Source: Nectonema munidae
Taxonomy: Eukaryota; Nematomorpha; Nectonematoida; Nectonematidae
Length of the DNA stretch: 64,000 nucleotides
Assembly: GCA_030549495.1 (NCBI GenBank)
Contig: JAUIRK010000889.1
Span: forward strand, 560,501 to 624,500
Direction of reading: 5' to 3'
Both the position numbers and the translations under genes were made by a program. Positions 36,410 to 48,109 of this stretch are shown here, one piece after another (positions within the stretch are counted from its first letter, which is position 1; each line of letters opens with the position of its first letter). The notes under the pieces are model-generated. The model was not told the DNA's origin, ran no database searches, and saw only the letters and a list, made by a program, of their open reading frames with translations.

Positions 36410-37690
36410 TTGTAACATCGTCAACACGAATAAGGTATATAAAATCGTACATTTTGCAAAAAAATGAACAGAAAGTTGAAGCTTGTCCCATCCAACATTT
36501 TTAATTTTGGAAACATCGTCTACCCGAATGAATTATATCAAATCTTACATTTTCCAAAATATGAACAGAAAGTTGAAGCTTGTCCAAACCATCATTTTTA
36601 ATTTTTGTAACATCGTCTCCCAGAATGAGGTATATCAAATCTACATCTAGCAAAATATGAACAGAAGGTTCAAGCTTGTTCAAACTATCATTTTTAATTT
36701 TTAAAAAATCGTCTCCCCGAATGAGGTATATCAAATCTTACATTTTGTAAAATATTAACAGAAAGTTAAAGCTTGTTCAAACCATCATTTTTAATTTTTG
36801 TAACATCGTCTACCCTAATGAGGGATATCAAATCTTACACCAACATTTGAAAACATCGTCTATCCGAATGAATTATATCAAATCTTACATTTTCCAAAAT
36901 ATGAACAGAAAGTTGAAGCTTGTCCAAACCATCATTTTTAATTTTTGTAACATCGTCTCCCCGAATGAGGTATATCAAATCTACATCTAGCAAAATATGA
37001 ACAGAAAGTTTAAGCTTGTCTAACCCATCATTTTTAATTATTGAAACATCGTCCCCCCGTATGAGGTATATCAAATCTTACATATGGCAAAATATGAATA
37101 TAAAGTTTAAGCTTATTCCATCCATCATTTTTAATTATTGAAAAATCGTTTACCCGAATGAGGTATGTCAAATCTTACATTTTGCAAAATATTAACAGAA
37201 AGTTGAAGCTTGTCCAAACCCTCATTTTTAATTTTTGTAACATCGTCAACCCGAATGAGGTATATCAAATCTTACATTTTGTAAAATATTAACAGAAAGT
37301 TTAAGCTTGTCCAAACCCTCAAATTTTTGTAACATCGTCTTCCCGAATGAGGTATATCAAATCTTATATTTTGCAAAATATTAACATAAAGTTTAAGCCT
37401 ATATTCCATCTATCATTTTTAATTATTGAAATATCCTTTACCCGAATGAAGTATATCAAATCTTACATTTTGCAAAATATTAACAGAAAGTTGAAGCTTG
37501 TTGAAACCATAAATGAGGTATATCAAATGTTACATTTTGCAAAATATGAAAAGAAAGTTGAAGCTTGTCCAAACCATCATTTTTTGTAACATCGTCTACC
37601 CGAATGAGGTATATCAAATGTTACAGAACAGAAAGTTGAAGCTTGTCCAAACCATCATTTTTAATTTTTGTAACATCGTCTACGCGAATC
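36410..37690. repeat. ~97-bp satellite array, left part
   Basis: About 13 tandem units, each containing CGAATGAGGTATATCAAATC, then TTACATTTTGCAAAATATGA, ACAGAAAGTTGAAGCTTGTC and CAAACCATCATTTTTAATTT, and TTGTAACATCGTCTACC. Spacing between units is about 97 bp with a few shortened units (near 36,815-36,870 and 37,500-37,620). The short open frames across it are by-products of the repeat (for example peptides with MRYIKSYILQNMNRKLKL) and should not be called genes. The same unit resumes at 40,940 and 43,905. Confidence 0.95.
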
Positions 37691-40600
37691 TTCTTCTTTG
37701 ATTACACCTTGTCCCCAAGTTAGGGGTCGGTGGCTGAGATACGCTCTCGTCATTTTTTCCTGTCCTGCGAATCCTCTTCGGTCAGTCCAAGCTGCTTCAG
37801 TTGCTCCATCAGTCCGTCCTTCCATCTTTTACGCTGCCTTCCTCTACTTCTTTTTCCACTCACCTTCTTTTCTATAGCTTGTCGCACGACATCGTCTTGT
37901 TTCTTCCTTGTCCAAAACACCGCAGCTTAAACTCCCGTCTTTCTTCTCACTTCCTCGTTTCTTTTTTTTTCTCTCAGCGTGACCCCCATTATTTTTCTAA
38001 GCCTCTTCATCTCCGTTGCTATTAATTTTCTCTGCTCCTTTTTCTTTAAACTCCAACATTCACATCCATAAGTTAGAACTGGTCTAACAATTTTGTAAAT
38101 GTTTGCTTTTACTTTCATTAGCATTCTTTTATCGCACATGATCGCCTTTACTTCTTTCGATTTCAACCAACTAGCATTTACTTTTGCTTGGACGTCTTTT
38201 CACAACATCCATTTTCCATAATTTGGGTTCCTAAATATTTGAATGTTTTCACCTGCTTCATCTTTATTCCGTGTCTGTCTTCTATATAAATACCAATGCT
38301 CTTATTTTTGCTACATGCCATTATCTCTGTCTTTTCCTCATTCATTTTCATACCTTTTTCAAACTCTCTTGCCATTTTATTATTCTCTTCTCGAGCTCTA
38401 CTTCGTTATCCGTCAGTATCGCTAGATCATCGGCAATCAAAAGTTCCCAGAGATCTTCCTTTCTTAGATGATTTGATAGCTCATGAACAACTAAATAAAA
38501 CAACAATGGACTCAGTGCTGAACCTTAATGTTAACCAATTTTAACCTCAAATTCTTTTTAGATTCCATCAGGAGTTTTAATAGCGGTTCTCGAACATTTG
38601 TACATTTCCTGCACCAATCTCACAAGTTTTTCCGTAATTCCCTTTTTACGCATGCACCAATACACTACTTCTCTGGGAATAGTATCATAGGCGTTCTCTA
38701 GATAAACAAAACCACAAAAAAAAGCTGAATTTCCTTAAATTTTCTTCTCTATAATTTTTTTTATGATAAAAATGGCATCTATTGCACTATTTCCAGGCAT
38801 AAATCCAAACTGTTTTTCGTCTATCTTTATCACCGAACGAATTCGCTTGTCTAAAATCCTTTCCATTATTTTCAGTCCATATTCCAGCAATTTTATTCCA
38901 CGGTAGTTACCACATTCTAAAACATCTCATTTCTTCTTCCAGATTGGTACAAGTACGCTTTTCCTCCAGTCTTCTGATATTTTTTCTTCAGTCCAAATTT
39001 TTTTTAATAGTTCTACCATCCACCCTACTGTTTTATTTCCTCCTGCTTTAATCATATCGATGCTAATTTCACTAAGACCAGCTGCTTTATAATTCTTCAT
39101 TTTGCTGATTTGCAGCATATCTTCATCTTGATCTATCTTATCTCGTCCTTCAACTTTCAAAGCATCTCCAAACTCCTCCTTTTCATTTCCCAAATTCAAA
39201 AGTTGTTCAAAGTATTCAGCTCACATATTCTTAATTGTCTTTGCATCAAAGATCATATTACCTTTTTTATCCTTGACAATATTCACATTGCCCATCTCTT
39301 CTCTTTTCTTCTGTCTTGCTTTGGCAATTCTGTATATTTGGTTTTCTCCTTCTTTTGTCTTTAAATCATCATAAAGTTTTTGGGTCCCCTGATTTCTAGC
39401 AATCGCGATACATCTTTTAGCTTCCTCTTTTTCGTTTCATATAATTCCTTGTCTTCTTTTAATTTTGTATTTTGCCACTTCTTAAAAGCTATTCTTTTTC
39501 TTTTAACACGCTTTTCACACTCTCGTTCCACCACCATGTTTCTTTTTGTCTCATTCCTCTAGACTTGTTGGGTCCTAAAACTGTTTCACTTATCGATATC
39601 AAGTTCCTCTTTATCTTTCTCCACATTTTCCCTACATCATCACTCTTTTCCCATTGTAGATTAATATTTTTTATAGCTTTTTCAAACTCATATCTTGTTC
39701 CACTTTCTTTCAATTTCCAACTCTTCAAGTTTTCATTCTTTTGAATATTTTGCTTACATCTTTTATTTTTATACCAGTCAAGCATAACCAATTTGGCTGA
39801 CTATATCACTTCCAAGAATAGCTTTGCAATTTTTTAAATTTTTTGCGTCTTTTTGTCTTATTAAAATAAGGTCTATTTATCTTGTCTTACCACCACTTTC
39901 GTAGGTAATCAGGTGTCCCAGCTTTTTTCTATATTTTGTATTACAAATTGTTAATTCATTTCTTTCTGCCATTTGTAAAATTCTTTCAACGTCTTCATTT
40001 CTTTTTCTATACCCATGCCCTCCGTGTGTAATATTGAAGCCGTCACAATGCTCTCCCAAGTGTCCGTTTAGATCACATAAACGTTTCATTTTCTTTGACT
40101 TCTTCAATCATTTCTTCCAACTTAGATATGAACTTTTCTTTTTCTTCTTCTTTGCATCCATTCTGTGGTGCGTATGCGGATATAACGATTACCAGCTTTT
40201 CATCTCCCACCAGTCAAATTTGACGATCTCCGTCTTTTTCACTTCTATTACCTTATTCTTTAACTTAAGTGAGATTATAATTCCTCCTCCATTCTTTTTG
40301 TTTGTATTTCCACTATAAAATATTTTTTACTCTTCTGCGATTTCTTTTGCAGCATTCCCTTTCCATCTTGTTTCTTGAAATTCCAAATTTTACCCGTCAA
40401 CGATCCTACATTCCAAGTAGCAAACCTCCAATTTTTTTCTTTTTTACATTTTTTTCCACCTTTTTTTTGGGGTGGGGGGGGGGACACGCTCACTGAGTTT
40501 TTTGGGGGTCCCCTGTTTTTTTTGTGGGGATATTTATATTTTTTAAAAAAAGCAGAGTTTTCTGGTCGAATGCCCTTCCTAACGCCAACCATTTTGTTTT

Positions 40601-40938
40601 CAGGATTGGAAAACTTTAGCCTTTGCACTTAATAGTATTGCACCTACAAGGGAGTGGTAATTTGAAATCAGAGTTATTTCTCCTAGAGCAATTGCTGTCC
40701 AAAGCTATCGAGCTTGTTCTACCCGTAGCTGTAGGTTTAAGCGCCTGTAATTCGCTTTCGTCTCCAGATCATTTAGTTTTAAACAACCCCCCCTCCCCCA
40801 CGTGAAGGCAGATCTGGAAACTTGCTGTTCAGAGGCTCTAAGAGACTCATGTGCCCTATGAGGTATTTTATAGGAGAATGAGAGCTCAACTTTATTTCCC
40901 ACCTCGGCTTAAACAGCATTGGGAGCATTGAAAAGCAT
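37691..40938 (-). mobile_element. RTE-type LINE inserted in the satellite
   Basis: On the minus strand, 5' to 3': the APE endonuclease starts WRFATWNVGSLTGKI (about 40,420), with LCDLNGHLGEHCDGFNITHG and HLITYESGGK at 39,877-40,107. A KETWWWNESV block follows (39,489-39,791), then MKNYKAAGLSEISIDMIKAG at 38,927-39,199. A damaged palm includes LLIADDLAIL near 38,425, and a C-terminal region contains YLGTQIMENG, VRPVLTYGCECWSLKKKEQR and IATEMKRLRKIMGVTLREKK at 37,927-38,375. These are hallmarks of RTE/BovB-like elements. Length is about 3.2 kb, close to full length. Several frame breaks make it inactive. Confidence 0.88.
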
Positions 40939-41246
40939 TGGGACATCGCCTACCTGAATGAGGTATATCAAATCCTACATTTTACAAAATATGAACAGAA
41001 AGTTGAAGCTTGTCAAAACCATTATTTTAATTTTTATAACATCGTCTTCCCGAATGAATGATATCAAATCTTACATTTTGGAAAATATGAACAGAAAGTT
41101 GAAGCTTATCGCATCCATCATTTTAAATTTTTATAACATCGTCTTCCTGAATGAGGTATATCAAATCTTATATTTTGCAAATTATGAACATAAAGTTGAT
41201 GCTTGTCCAAACCATCATTTTTAATTTTTGTAACATTGTCTACCCC
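40939..41246. repeat. ~97-bp satellite array, middle part
   Basis: Three units resume here (CTGAATGAGGTATATCAAAT at 40,953), in the same orientation and register as the left part, showing that the RTE LINE split a once continuous array. Confidence 0.95.
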
Positions 41247-41679
41247 AAAGGCCTTCAAAGTAGGGGTCGCAACCCCTGGTGGCCACAATTATAATTATCA
41301 ATTTTTTTTTATAATATTCAACTTTGTAGTTTTACTAATTTAACAACAAGCACATCAATTTTCAAAATAAATTGACAATCATTCTAATTTGAATGGTATT
41401 GTTAAACTTTATCAAGACAGACAAATATATTAAATTATAACTTACGCTTAACGTTTTCTTTTGTCTTATTTCTCACCTTCACTTATATATATTATTTTTT
41501 ATTTTCAGATAAATTAGCGAGGTATAAGTGGCTATTAAACAAGAGAAAACCTCTGATGATTTGATTGATGCTGGTACGATCGCAACTGGTGTAACATGTT
41601 CTAAAACAGAAACAAAAGAAAATAAATGTAGATAAAATGGCGCTGAGTCTTCATAAATAAATAAAAGTTGTAAAGAAAA

Positions 41680-41775
41680 TAAATTGAAAACGTTGAGTAA
41701 ATCTTTTATTTAACAAAATACCAGCAATAATATTTCGGTCACTATGACCTTCTTCAGATATATATGACATAAAAT
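41680..41775 (-). ncRNA. Degraded hammerhead-ribozyme motif (Penelope type)
   Basis: On the minus strand, CTGAAGA (41,757-41,751) is followed by AGGTCATAGTGACC, where GGTCA and TGACC form a five-pair helix II closed by TAG, and then GAAA (41,736-41,733). The box order and spacing are those of a hammerhead core (CTGANGA, helix II, GAAA). The downstream sequence that would form helix III and the cleavage site is poorly conserved, so activity is doubtful. It is followed by AATAAAAGATTTACTCAACG, as in the related block at 25.2 kb. Confidence 0.55.
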
Positions 41776-41881
41776 GAAAGCGTGGAGTGTCTTGCTTGCT
41801 GAGTGTTGAGAGGGATTATTGGTGCTGATCGTAAAAAAGATTACTTTATGTTAATCTTAAGAAGAAAATAAGCTTTGTAAT

Positions 41882-43612
41882 GTGAAAAAAAGAAAGTACA
41901 ACAAAATTTATTTACAATTTGGATTTACATTTATTGAAATAAATAATGAACAGCGCCCAATGTGTGTGGTTTGCAGTGAGCACTTAGCAAGTGAAAGCAT
42001 GATGCTTGCAAAATTGAAAAGTCATCTTGAAACTAAACATCCTTCTTGTGTTAACAACCGTGGATAATTTTGAAAGATCGTTGCAATCTACAAGAAAACA
42101 ACAATCAAATATCGAAGCTCATTCTGTAACAAATTTAAAATATTTGCGGGCATCGTATGACGCATCATATTTGAATGCAAAGGCTAAAAAACCGTTTATA
42201 ATTGGAGAAGATGTTGCTTTTCCAATAGCCATCAAAATGACCGAAATTCTTATTCGACAAAAAATGCAAACGGATTAAAAAAAATTCATATAACTGACAA
42301 CCACAGTAAGCAGAAGAATTTCAAAAATTAGCGAGGACTTATTTGAACAATTATTAGAAAGAATTAAATCTAAATCAAAATTTGCAATTAAATTGGATGA
42401 AACAACGGATATCACAAACATGCCACAATAATTAGTGTATGTAAGATATTGCTACCACAACGATTTTCATGAAGATTTACTTTTTTGCAAGCCGCTAGAA
42501 GCACACGCTACAGGTGAAGCTATGTTTCAAAAAGTAGACTCATTTTTTGAAGAAGTCGAATAGCAGAGTTTGTTTGAGTTTGCGCAGATTGTGCAACCGC
42601 AATGACAGTAAAGAATGTTTGTTTCCAAAGTAAGGTCAAATCCGTTTGTAAAAAAGAAGTAACCTTGAAGCATTGCATGATTCATCGGGAAGTGCTAGCA
42701 ACAAAAAAAAAATAGCGAAGAATTGTGTGAAGTGCTACAAGTTTCACAAGACTCATTACGAATTTTTGCAAAGAAATGGGCTTAGAATTTGAATCTTTGC
42801 TGCTTCACACAGATATTAGATGGCTTTCAAGAGGTCGAGCTTTAAGAAGGCTAGTGACTTTAAAAAATGAAGTCATGCTATTTTTATCAAGTAATGACTC
42901 TGACTTGGTAAAATACTTTCACAATGAAGACTGGGTTTCCAAACTTTGTTATTTATCAGACATTCTTGACAAGCTTAATGAACTCAACATATCATTGCAA
43001 GGTGAAAATACAAATGTTTTTACATTAACTTCGAAAATTCAAGGTTTCATTAAAAAAACGAATGTCTGGTTGATTAATGTAAAAAGAAACACATACGAAA
43101 TGTTTCTATGTTTGGAAGAGTTGATGACTGAAAACAAACTAAGTTTTGAAAAGGTAAAATCATTCATAATCGCCCATTTAGTAAGTTTATCAGAAAATTT
43201 CAAAAAGTATTTTCTCAAAGAATAAGACATAAATCAATTTGCTTGGATTCAAAATGCATTTGATGTTGAGATCGAAAAAGTGAGTAATCTTACAGTAAAC
43301 GCACAGGAAGAATTGGCAGAACTTTCTTCTGATTCTTCTTCAAAAATCACGTTTGTTAAAATGAGTCTCATATCGTTTTGGTCTGGTCTTGGTTTAGAAT
43401 ATTCAAACTTATCTCAGCTTGCAATAAACACGCTTCTACCTTTTGCATCAACTTATTTATGCGAAAGTGCTTTTTCGACATTAACTAATCTAAAAACAAA
43501 ACATCGAGCAAATTTGAAAAGTATCGAAACCGTATTAAGACCGGCTTTGACAAAGCTAGAGCCTAAATTTGATCTTTTATGCAAAAAAATGCAAGCGCAT
43601 CAATTTCATTAA
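41882..43612 (+). pseudogene. hAT transposase with BED zinc finger (ZBED5/FAM200-like)
   Basis: The N-terminal BED finger lies in 41,882-42,067: KYNKIYLQFGFTFIEINNEQ, RPMCVVCSEHLASESMM, KLKSHLETKHPSC, giving C-x2-C...H-x4-H. Next comes YLNAKAKKPFIIGEDVAFPI (about 42,165), then IKLDETTDITNMPQ near 42,390 with the first catalytic Asp. LLLHTDIRWLSRGRALRRLV (42,800) is the family's signature block. The C-terminal dimerisation region is FASTYLCESAFSTLTNLKTK (about 43,445), ending FDLLCKKMQAHQFH. Domain order is complete, but frame changes and stops, especially at 42,270-42,780, divide it into at least four pieces. Function would be cut-and-paste transposition. Confidence 0.87.
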
Positions 43613-43904
43613 TTTAAATGAAATGATATAATCTTAAAATGATATATAAATTTGGCTGCTATTATCTTTTACAACTCCTTATTTTTTCTAACATATGCTT
43701 ATTTTAATCGGACTTTTTTTGTGAATTTTTTAAAAGTAAAATATTTTTATTTCATGCTTAGCTAATGTTGATTTTTTAAAACAATACATTTTTTCGCTGT
43801 ATTAACTTATTTTTTATTTATAAAAAATTTTGGTCGGTCGCAAAAAAAGAATTTTCAAAAAGGGGTTGCAGAGAAAAAAGTTTAAAGAGCACTGGCCTCC
43901 CATA

Positions 43905-44003
43905 ATGAGGTATATCACATCCTACATCTAGCAAAATATGAACAGAAAGTTAAAGCTTGTCCCACCCATTATTTATAAATTTTGTAACATCGTCTCCCCG
44001 AAT
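43905..44003. repeat. ~97-bp satellite array, right part
   Basis: One last unit (AATGAGGTATATCACATCCT, then ATATGAACAGAAAGTTAAAG and ACATCGTCTCCCCGAATA) follows the hAT element, after which the array ends. Confidence 0.93.
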
Positions 44004-45439
44004 ACTATTTTTTACCTTAAAACAAAGTTCTTTGTAAATTATGTAAATCGGTTTGCATCATTTCTGTAAAGTTTTGATAGAATTTTTTTCTTATACAACA
44101 ATTTATTAATTTATTGAAAATGTTTGGCTGAAGTTCTAATTTTACTAAAAATACTAAAATTTAGATTAAGAATGAGATTATATTGATAACCTCAAATAAC
44201 TCAACAAGAGCTGTATGTGGCTATAAGAACCTCATTTGCCCACTGTTAGAAACCAACTAATATAGATAATTGTATATAAAGCTATAAAGTGTTTGAATAC
44301 GGTTTTTTAAGCAGTATATACTATTTTATTCTAGGCGAAATCATGCTTTGCAGTATCATCATAATACATCCGAATAAAGAATTTTTGGTGAACGACATTC
44401 CAGTTGCCGTTCTCATCTTTAGAAAACATCCATTTTTCCTTCCATATCGTATGCTTATTATTATTTCTTTCAATTTTATTCACATATATTCATATACCAG
44501 GCTTAGCTAAAAAAGTTGTCTAAATGTATCATTTTGGCACATGAAACTATCAAGAGACAGATTTTGCTTCATCAAAATTTTGCTTTGCTTTTAGCCATAT
44601 TTTGATTTAAAAATATTCTTTTGTAAAAAAAAATTTGGCATGTATTTGAACTACCATACAGAATATTTTTGCAACAAGAAGAAATAGCATTAATTTTTGC
44701 TTTTTTTAATTAAATTCGTGAACATGCTTTGTAGTTATGGGGCTAACAATTAATCAATACTTATTGAATTATTGGTTTTTTTGACAAATTACAAGTCCTA
44801 AATAAAAAGCTTTTATTTTAAAAATCAATAATCATTATTATGCGTTTATAGAACACATGAGGCTAAAAAATTTTAAATGCCACCTGATAAACAAAAATGT
44901 ATATAATATATTTGCTTTAAAAAGATTATTTTAAGATAAAATTCATGATCATAATTTAATCACCAAAAATTGTGTTGACCAGTGTTATTAATATTTTCCT
45001 AAATACTAATTCTAAAACATTAACAGTCTTATTATCTTAACATAATTTAACATTGATATATTAACAGTCTTATTTAGTTTAAAAAATATTTAAATTTTCT
45101 AATCAATAAATTTTTTCTAATTTTTTCGTAATTTTTATACTGCTGCCTAATACATTGTTGTATGTAGTAAATTATTTCTCATAAAATCTTATTTATACGG
45201 ATATAATTCAAATATCTAACAGTATTGCCAACTTAATTTTTAGTTTCATATCCAAAAAAAAAATACATCTTAAATTCTTTGTTTACATATAAAATTTTTC
45301 TAAATTTAAATATATGAGGTTTCCCATCGAAAAACGAATTCTTATTTCAGACAAATTACTTCATATAATAAAAAAATAATTTAATAATGTTAAACACATT
45401 CCAACAAAAAGCATACCCTTTAATCCTAGGAGTTCTTGT
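44004..45439. other. Gene-free AT-rich region
   Basis: The 73-codon open frame at 44,289-44,510 is hydrophobic and biased; no splice or family evidence supports it. No element boundary was seen. Confidence 0.5.
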
Positions 45440-45447
45440 ATCAATAC

Positions 45448-45936
45448 TAGGGTTTGCATAAGTATTGAAAATTAGGAACCGGTACCAATACAGAAAAAAA
45501 CTTACAAAACCGGGAAATCCGGGTTCCAAACGGTTCCTTAAAGAGATATATAGACAGTAAAAAGATGCAATGAAATTGACGTTTTTGATTTATTATAAAC
45601 AGATGTACACTTTTTCTTCCTATATCATTATCATTAAAATGGTTCTAGGAGAAAAGTGTGCAAACGACAAAAGTGTGCAGCAGAGAAAAAAAGAAAAATA
45701 AACTCTTTTGTCGTTTGCAAACTTTTCTCCGTTTACCATAAAATGAGATGACAATGAAAACAAGATTTTATATGAATGAAGTGCAGTAAAGTTTTATTCA
45801 AAGAATTGCATAGTGAAATAAATCAATTACAACTAAGTTATTCTCGGAACCGGGAATACTTTTCGGTTTTCGAGACGGTTCCCAAATTTTTAGAACCGGG
45901 AACGTCCCGGTATTTCAGAACCTGGAGCAAACCCTA
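45448..45936. mobile_element. hAT MITE with 8-bp target duplication
   Basis: 489 bp bounded by TAGGGTTTGC and GCAAACCCTA, flanked by ATCAATAC (45,440-45,447) and ATCAATAA (45,937-45,944), a 7-of-8 target duplication. Subterminal GGAACCGG and CCGGGAACG motifs repeat near both ends. An internal hairpin pairs GGAGAAAAGTGTGCAAACGA at 45,647-45,666 with its near-complement at about 45,711-45,731. No coding sequence. The 8-bp duplication and terminal sequence are typical of hAT. Confidence 0.85.
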
Positions 45937-46142
45937 ATCAATAACCAGTGTTCCATTATTTATATTAAAAATTTCGCATATCTTATAAATTGTGATTGTT
46001 TTTTCGTTTTATTTTTGATTGAAAAGTTTAAGAACTAATATAATCGGTTGTGTACTATAACTAACTACGTATATTTAAAATTTTATATTTTTCTGATTGC
46101 AAAATTTAACAATTACATTCTTTTAAGTTAAACTAAGCACAG

Positions 46143-46326
46143 AAACATTCACCAATCCAATTTCTTATATGACAATGTCTTCTTCCTCTTCTCCAGTATT
46201 TCGACAAAAAGATTCCAATTTAAAAGCTTCCATTTCGGCCAACCTTTTCAAGAAAAGGGCCGACTCTCAGAAAAAAACACTTTACCAAAGTTTTAGGCCT
46301 TCTTCTTCCAGAAAGTTGAACAAAAA
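46143..46326 (+). CDS. Host exon A, Ser/Lys-rich, unrecognised protein
   Basis: The frame is open from an AG at 46,142 to a donor-like AAAAA then GTAAAG at 46,327, 184 bp in all. It includes an ATG at 46,175, from which it reads MSSSSSPVFRQKDSNLKASI, SANLFKKRADSQKKTLYQSF and RPSSSRKLNKK. Base composition and codon use are clearly coding-like compared with flanks. It is either an internal exon or a first coding exon starting at 46,175. It ends with two bases of a codon, which fits the next exon (54,233), giving an intron of about 7.9 kb. The basic, serine-rich chain suggests a disordered region. If left unspliced, the ORF stops at 46,330. Confidence 0.5.
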
Positions 46327-46330
46327 GTAA

Positions 46331-46925
46331 AGATTTATTCGTTAACATTTATATTTTCATTATTTTATAATCGTGGTTATATTTTAAAATTTTTTTAAAT
46401 ACTTATATTAAGTTACCAATCCTGTTCTCAAAATTTTAGTTTATTCAGGAACAAAATAATTAAGTATTTACCTATTAGGCAACAAACTTACTAACGAATT
46501 ATTTTTACTAGTTGACTAACTAAGTAAGTTTAAACTAACGGACTTTAATATAATACAAGACAAAGCATTCTAAAGGATTTTGGCACACATTAATTGATCA
46601 ATTTTATTTGATTGTTACAAAATAAAATTACTATCAGAAGGAAATGGATATTGTAATTCATTAAATGTAATTGATTATGCAAAAGTGTTTAAAAATTACT
46701 TTTTTTACTATTTACACTAATATCGTTTAGTAAATTAAAAAACCAACCCTCGGACCAATTTTCAAATCAACATTGCCGAGTCCACCACTGAAAGTACGTA
46801 ACTAACTAAATAAGTAACAGAAGGAAAATTTTATGACAGGGAAAATGTCATTCTTTATACGTCTACAGTATATCCTCCCATATCCGAACCTATCCTATAC
46901 TAACCTTTTCATATCCAAAATCTAG
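46331..46925. other. Probable intron sequence
   Basis: AT-rich with TAACTAAC-type runs near 46,490-46,560 and 46,797-46,815. No gene is seen. Confidence 0.4.
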
Positions 46926-47229
46926 CAACGTTTTTCAAACTGTGAGTCGCGACCCTTCAGTGGGTTGCATCAAAAATAAAATGGGTCGTGGCAAAAAAGA
47001 AAAGAAACCAAGGTAGGGCAAAGTGAAGAAAATCTAAAACATTAATATTTTATTCATACAAATAAAAAAAAATGCGCAGATCATAAAAAAAATATACATA
47101 TAAATTGTCGATGCCGAATAAAAAATTTAGTGATCAGAATTTGTCTTATTACACCAAAGTATTATGGGTTGCGATGCAAACTGTGGTTCTTGATATGGGT
47201 CGCAGTAAAAAAAGTTTGAAAAACGCTAC
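46926..47229. mobile_element. hAT-like MITE, second copy
   Basis: It starts CAACGTTTTTCAAACTGTGA and ends AAAAAAAGTTTGAAAAACGCTA, an imperfect inverted repeat. GTCGCGACCCTTCAGTGGGT near the left and ATGGGTCGCAGTAAAAA near the right match the 19,501-19,694 copy. The open frame across it is incidental. Confidence 0.7.
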
Positions 47230-47785
47230 TATAGAAAATGAAATATACTCTTCTATACCTCAAGACGTTGGACAGGGGAGACAGCCCTTCAGAATTTTTA
47301 GACACTATCTACCAAAACCATAAAGGTATAAGGATGTGAAACAACCCCCTATAATTTTACTCGCTATGACCCAATCTTTACTGTCGTTTATCTTTGTTTA
47401 TGATTTGAAATATATAAGAGAGACAACTTCGTTTATTGTTTATAAATTTTGCACTGTGTTTGATTTTGATATAAATAAACGGAGAAATTTTTGTGTAAAA
47501 ATTATGTTTTTTTGATATTGTTTTTACTACACTTAAATTTCTAATAAACTTTTTCTGGTATTAAATTTATTCGATGTTAAAGAAGTCAAAAATAGTGTTT
47601 TTAAAGATTTTGCAATCATCAAAAACATAATGTCATTAGTTGGAATTTTTCTTATTTACTAAGTAAATAGGAAATATTTTTGTTGTACATATCTAGATTG
47701 CATAAGCCAAGAAAAGGAAAATTTTCAATTTCTCAAAATATATTTTTCAAAATGGCATTAAATTCTTCATGATTTTGAATTCAGT

Positions 47786-48109
47786 AGAGTAGACAAAACA
47801 ATGCAGAATTAAGTGAAGAAGAATATGAATACAGGCGTGTAAGACACTCATCATCTATGGCAGCATTTGAAACATGCATTACATGGTATTGTCAGTAGGA
47901 AGAGTTTATTCCAAGTAGTTTGTAACTTTTCCCTTCAATGAAAGAACTTTCTGCTAAGAAACGCTTAAATACTTTGAAGCAAAATAATATCAAAGATTTT
48001 ATTCGTGAAGATATATTCAATATTTTTATTTTTTAGTTATCTGAACACTTCCGTTACCCAAACCGTGCTGAAAGCAGACATGTCATGAAATGGGAGGATA
48101 TAATGTATT
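47786..48109 (+). pseudogene. Decayed coding sequence of unknown origin, cut by a hAT element
   Basis: One reading frame carries coding-like sequence for about 108 codons with about three breaks. Segments include NAELSEEEYEYRRVRHSSSM, AAFETCITWYC, SMKELSAKKRLNTLKQNNIK and EHFRYPNRAESRHVMKWEDI. It ends exactly at the hAT target site, and the frame reaches a stop just after it in the uninterrupted sequence. The residue mix is unlike random AT-rich DNA. It may be a pseudogene or an unidentified mobile-element gene; no family is recognised. Confidence 0.45.

Larger units (their letters stand above)
41247..43899 (+). mobile_element. BED-finger hAT transposon inserted in the satellite
   Basis: The left end GGCCTTCAAAGTAGGGGTCG CAACCCC pairs imperfectly with the right end (complement GTGCTCTTTAAACTTTTTTC TCTGCAACCCC), the inverted-repeat style of hAT elements. 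About 630 bp of leader separates the left end from the transposase, including an inverted Penelope-type hammerhead motif. Satellite DNA flanks both ends. An exact 8-bp target duplication could not be fixed because the flanks have diverged. Length is about 2.65 kb. Confidence 0.8.

Noticed and set aside
36410-37690. CRISPR-like array or tandem-repeat protein gene
   Set aside because: Units are about 97 bp and similar throughout, with no unique spacers. The ORFs shift frame from unit to unit and there are no cas genes in this animal DNA. It is a satellite.
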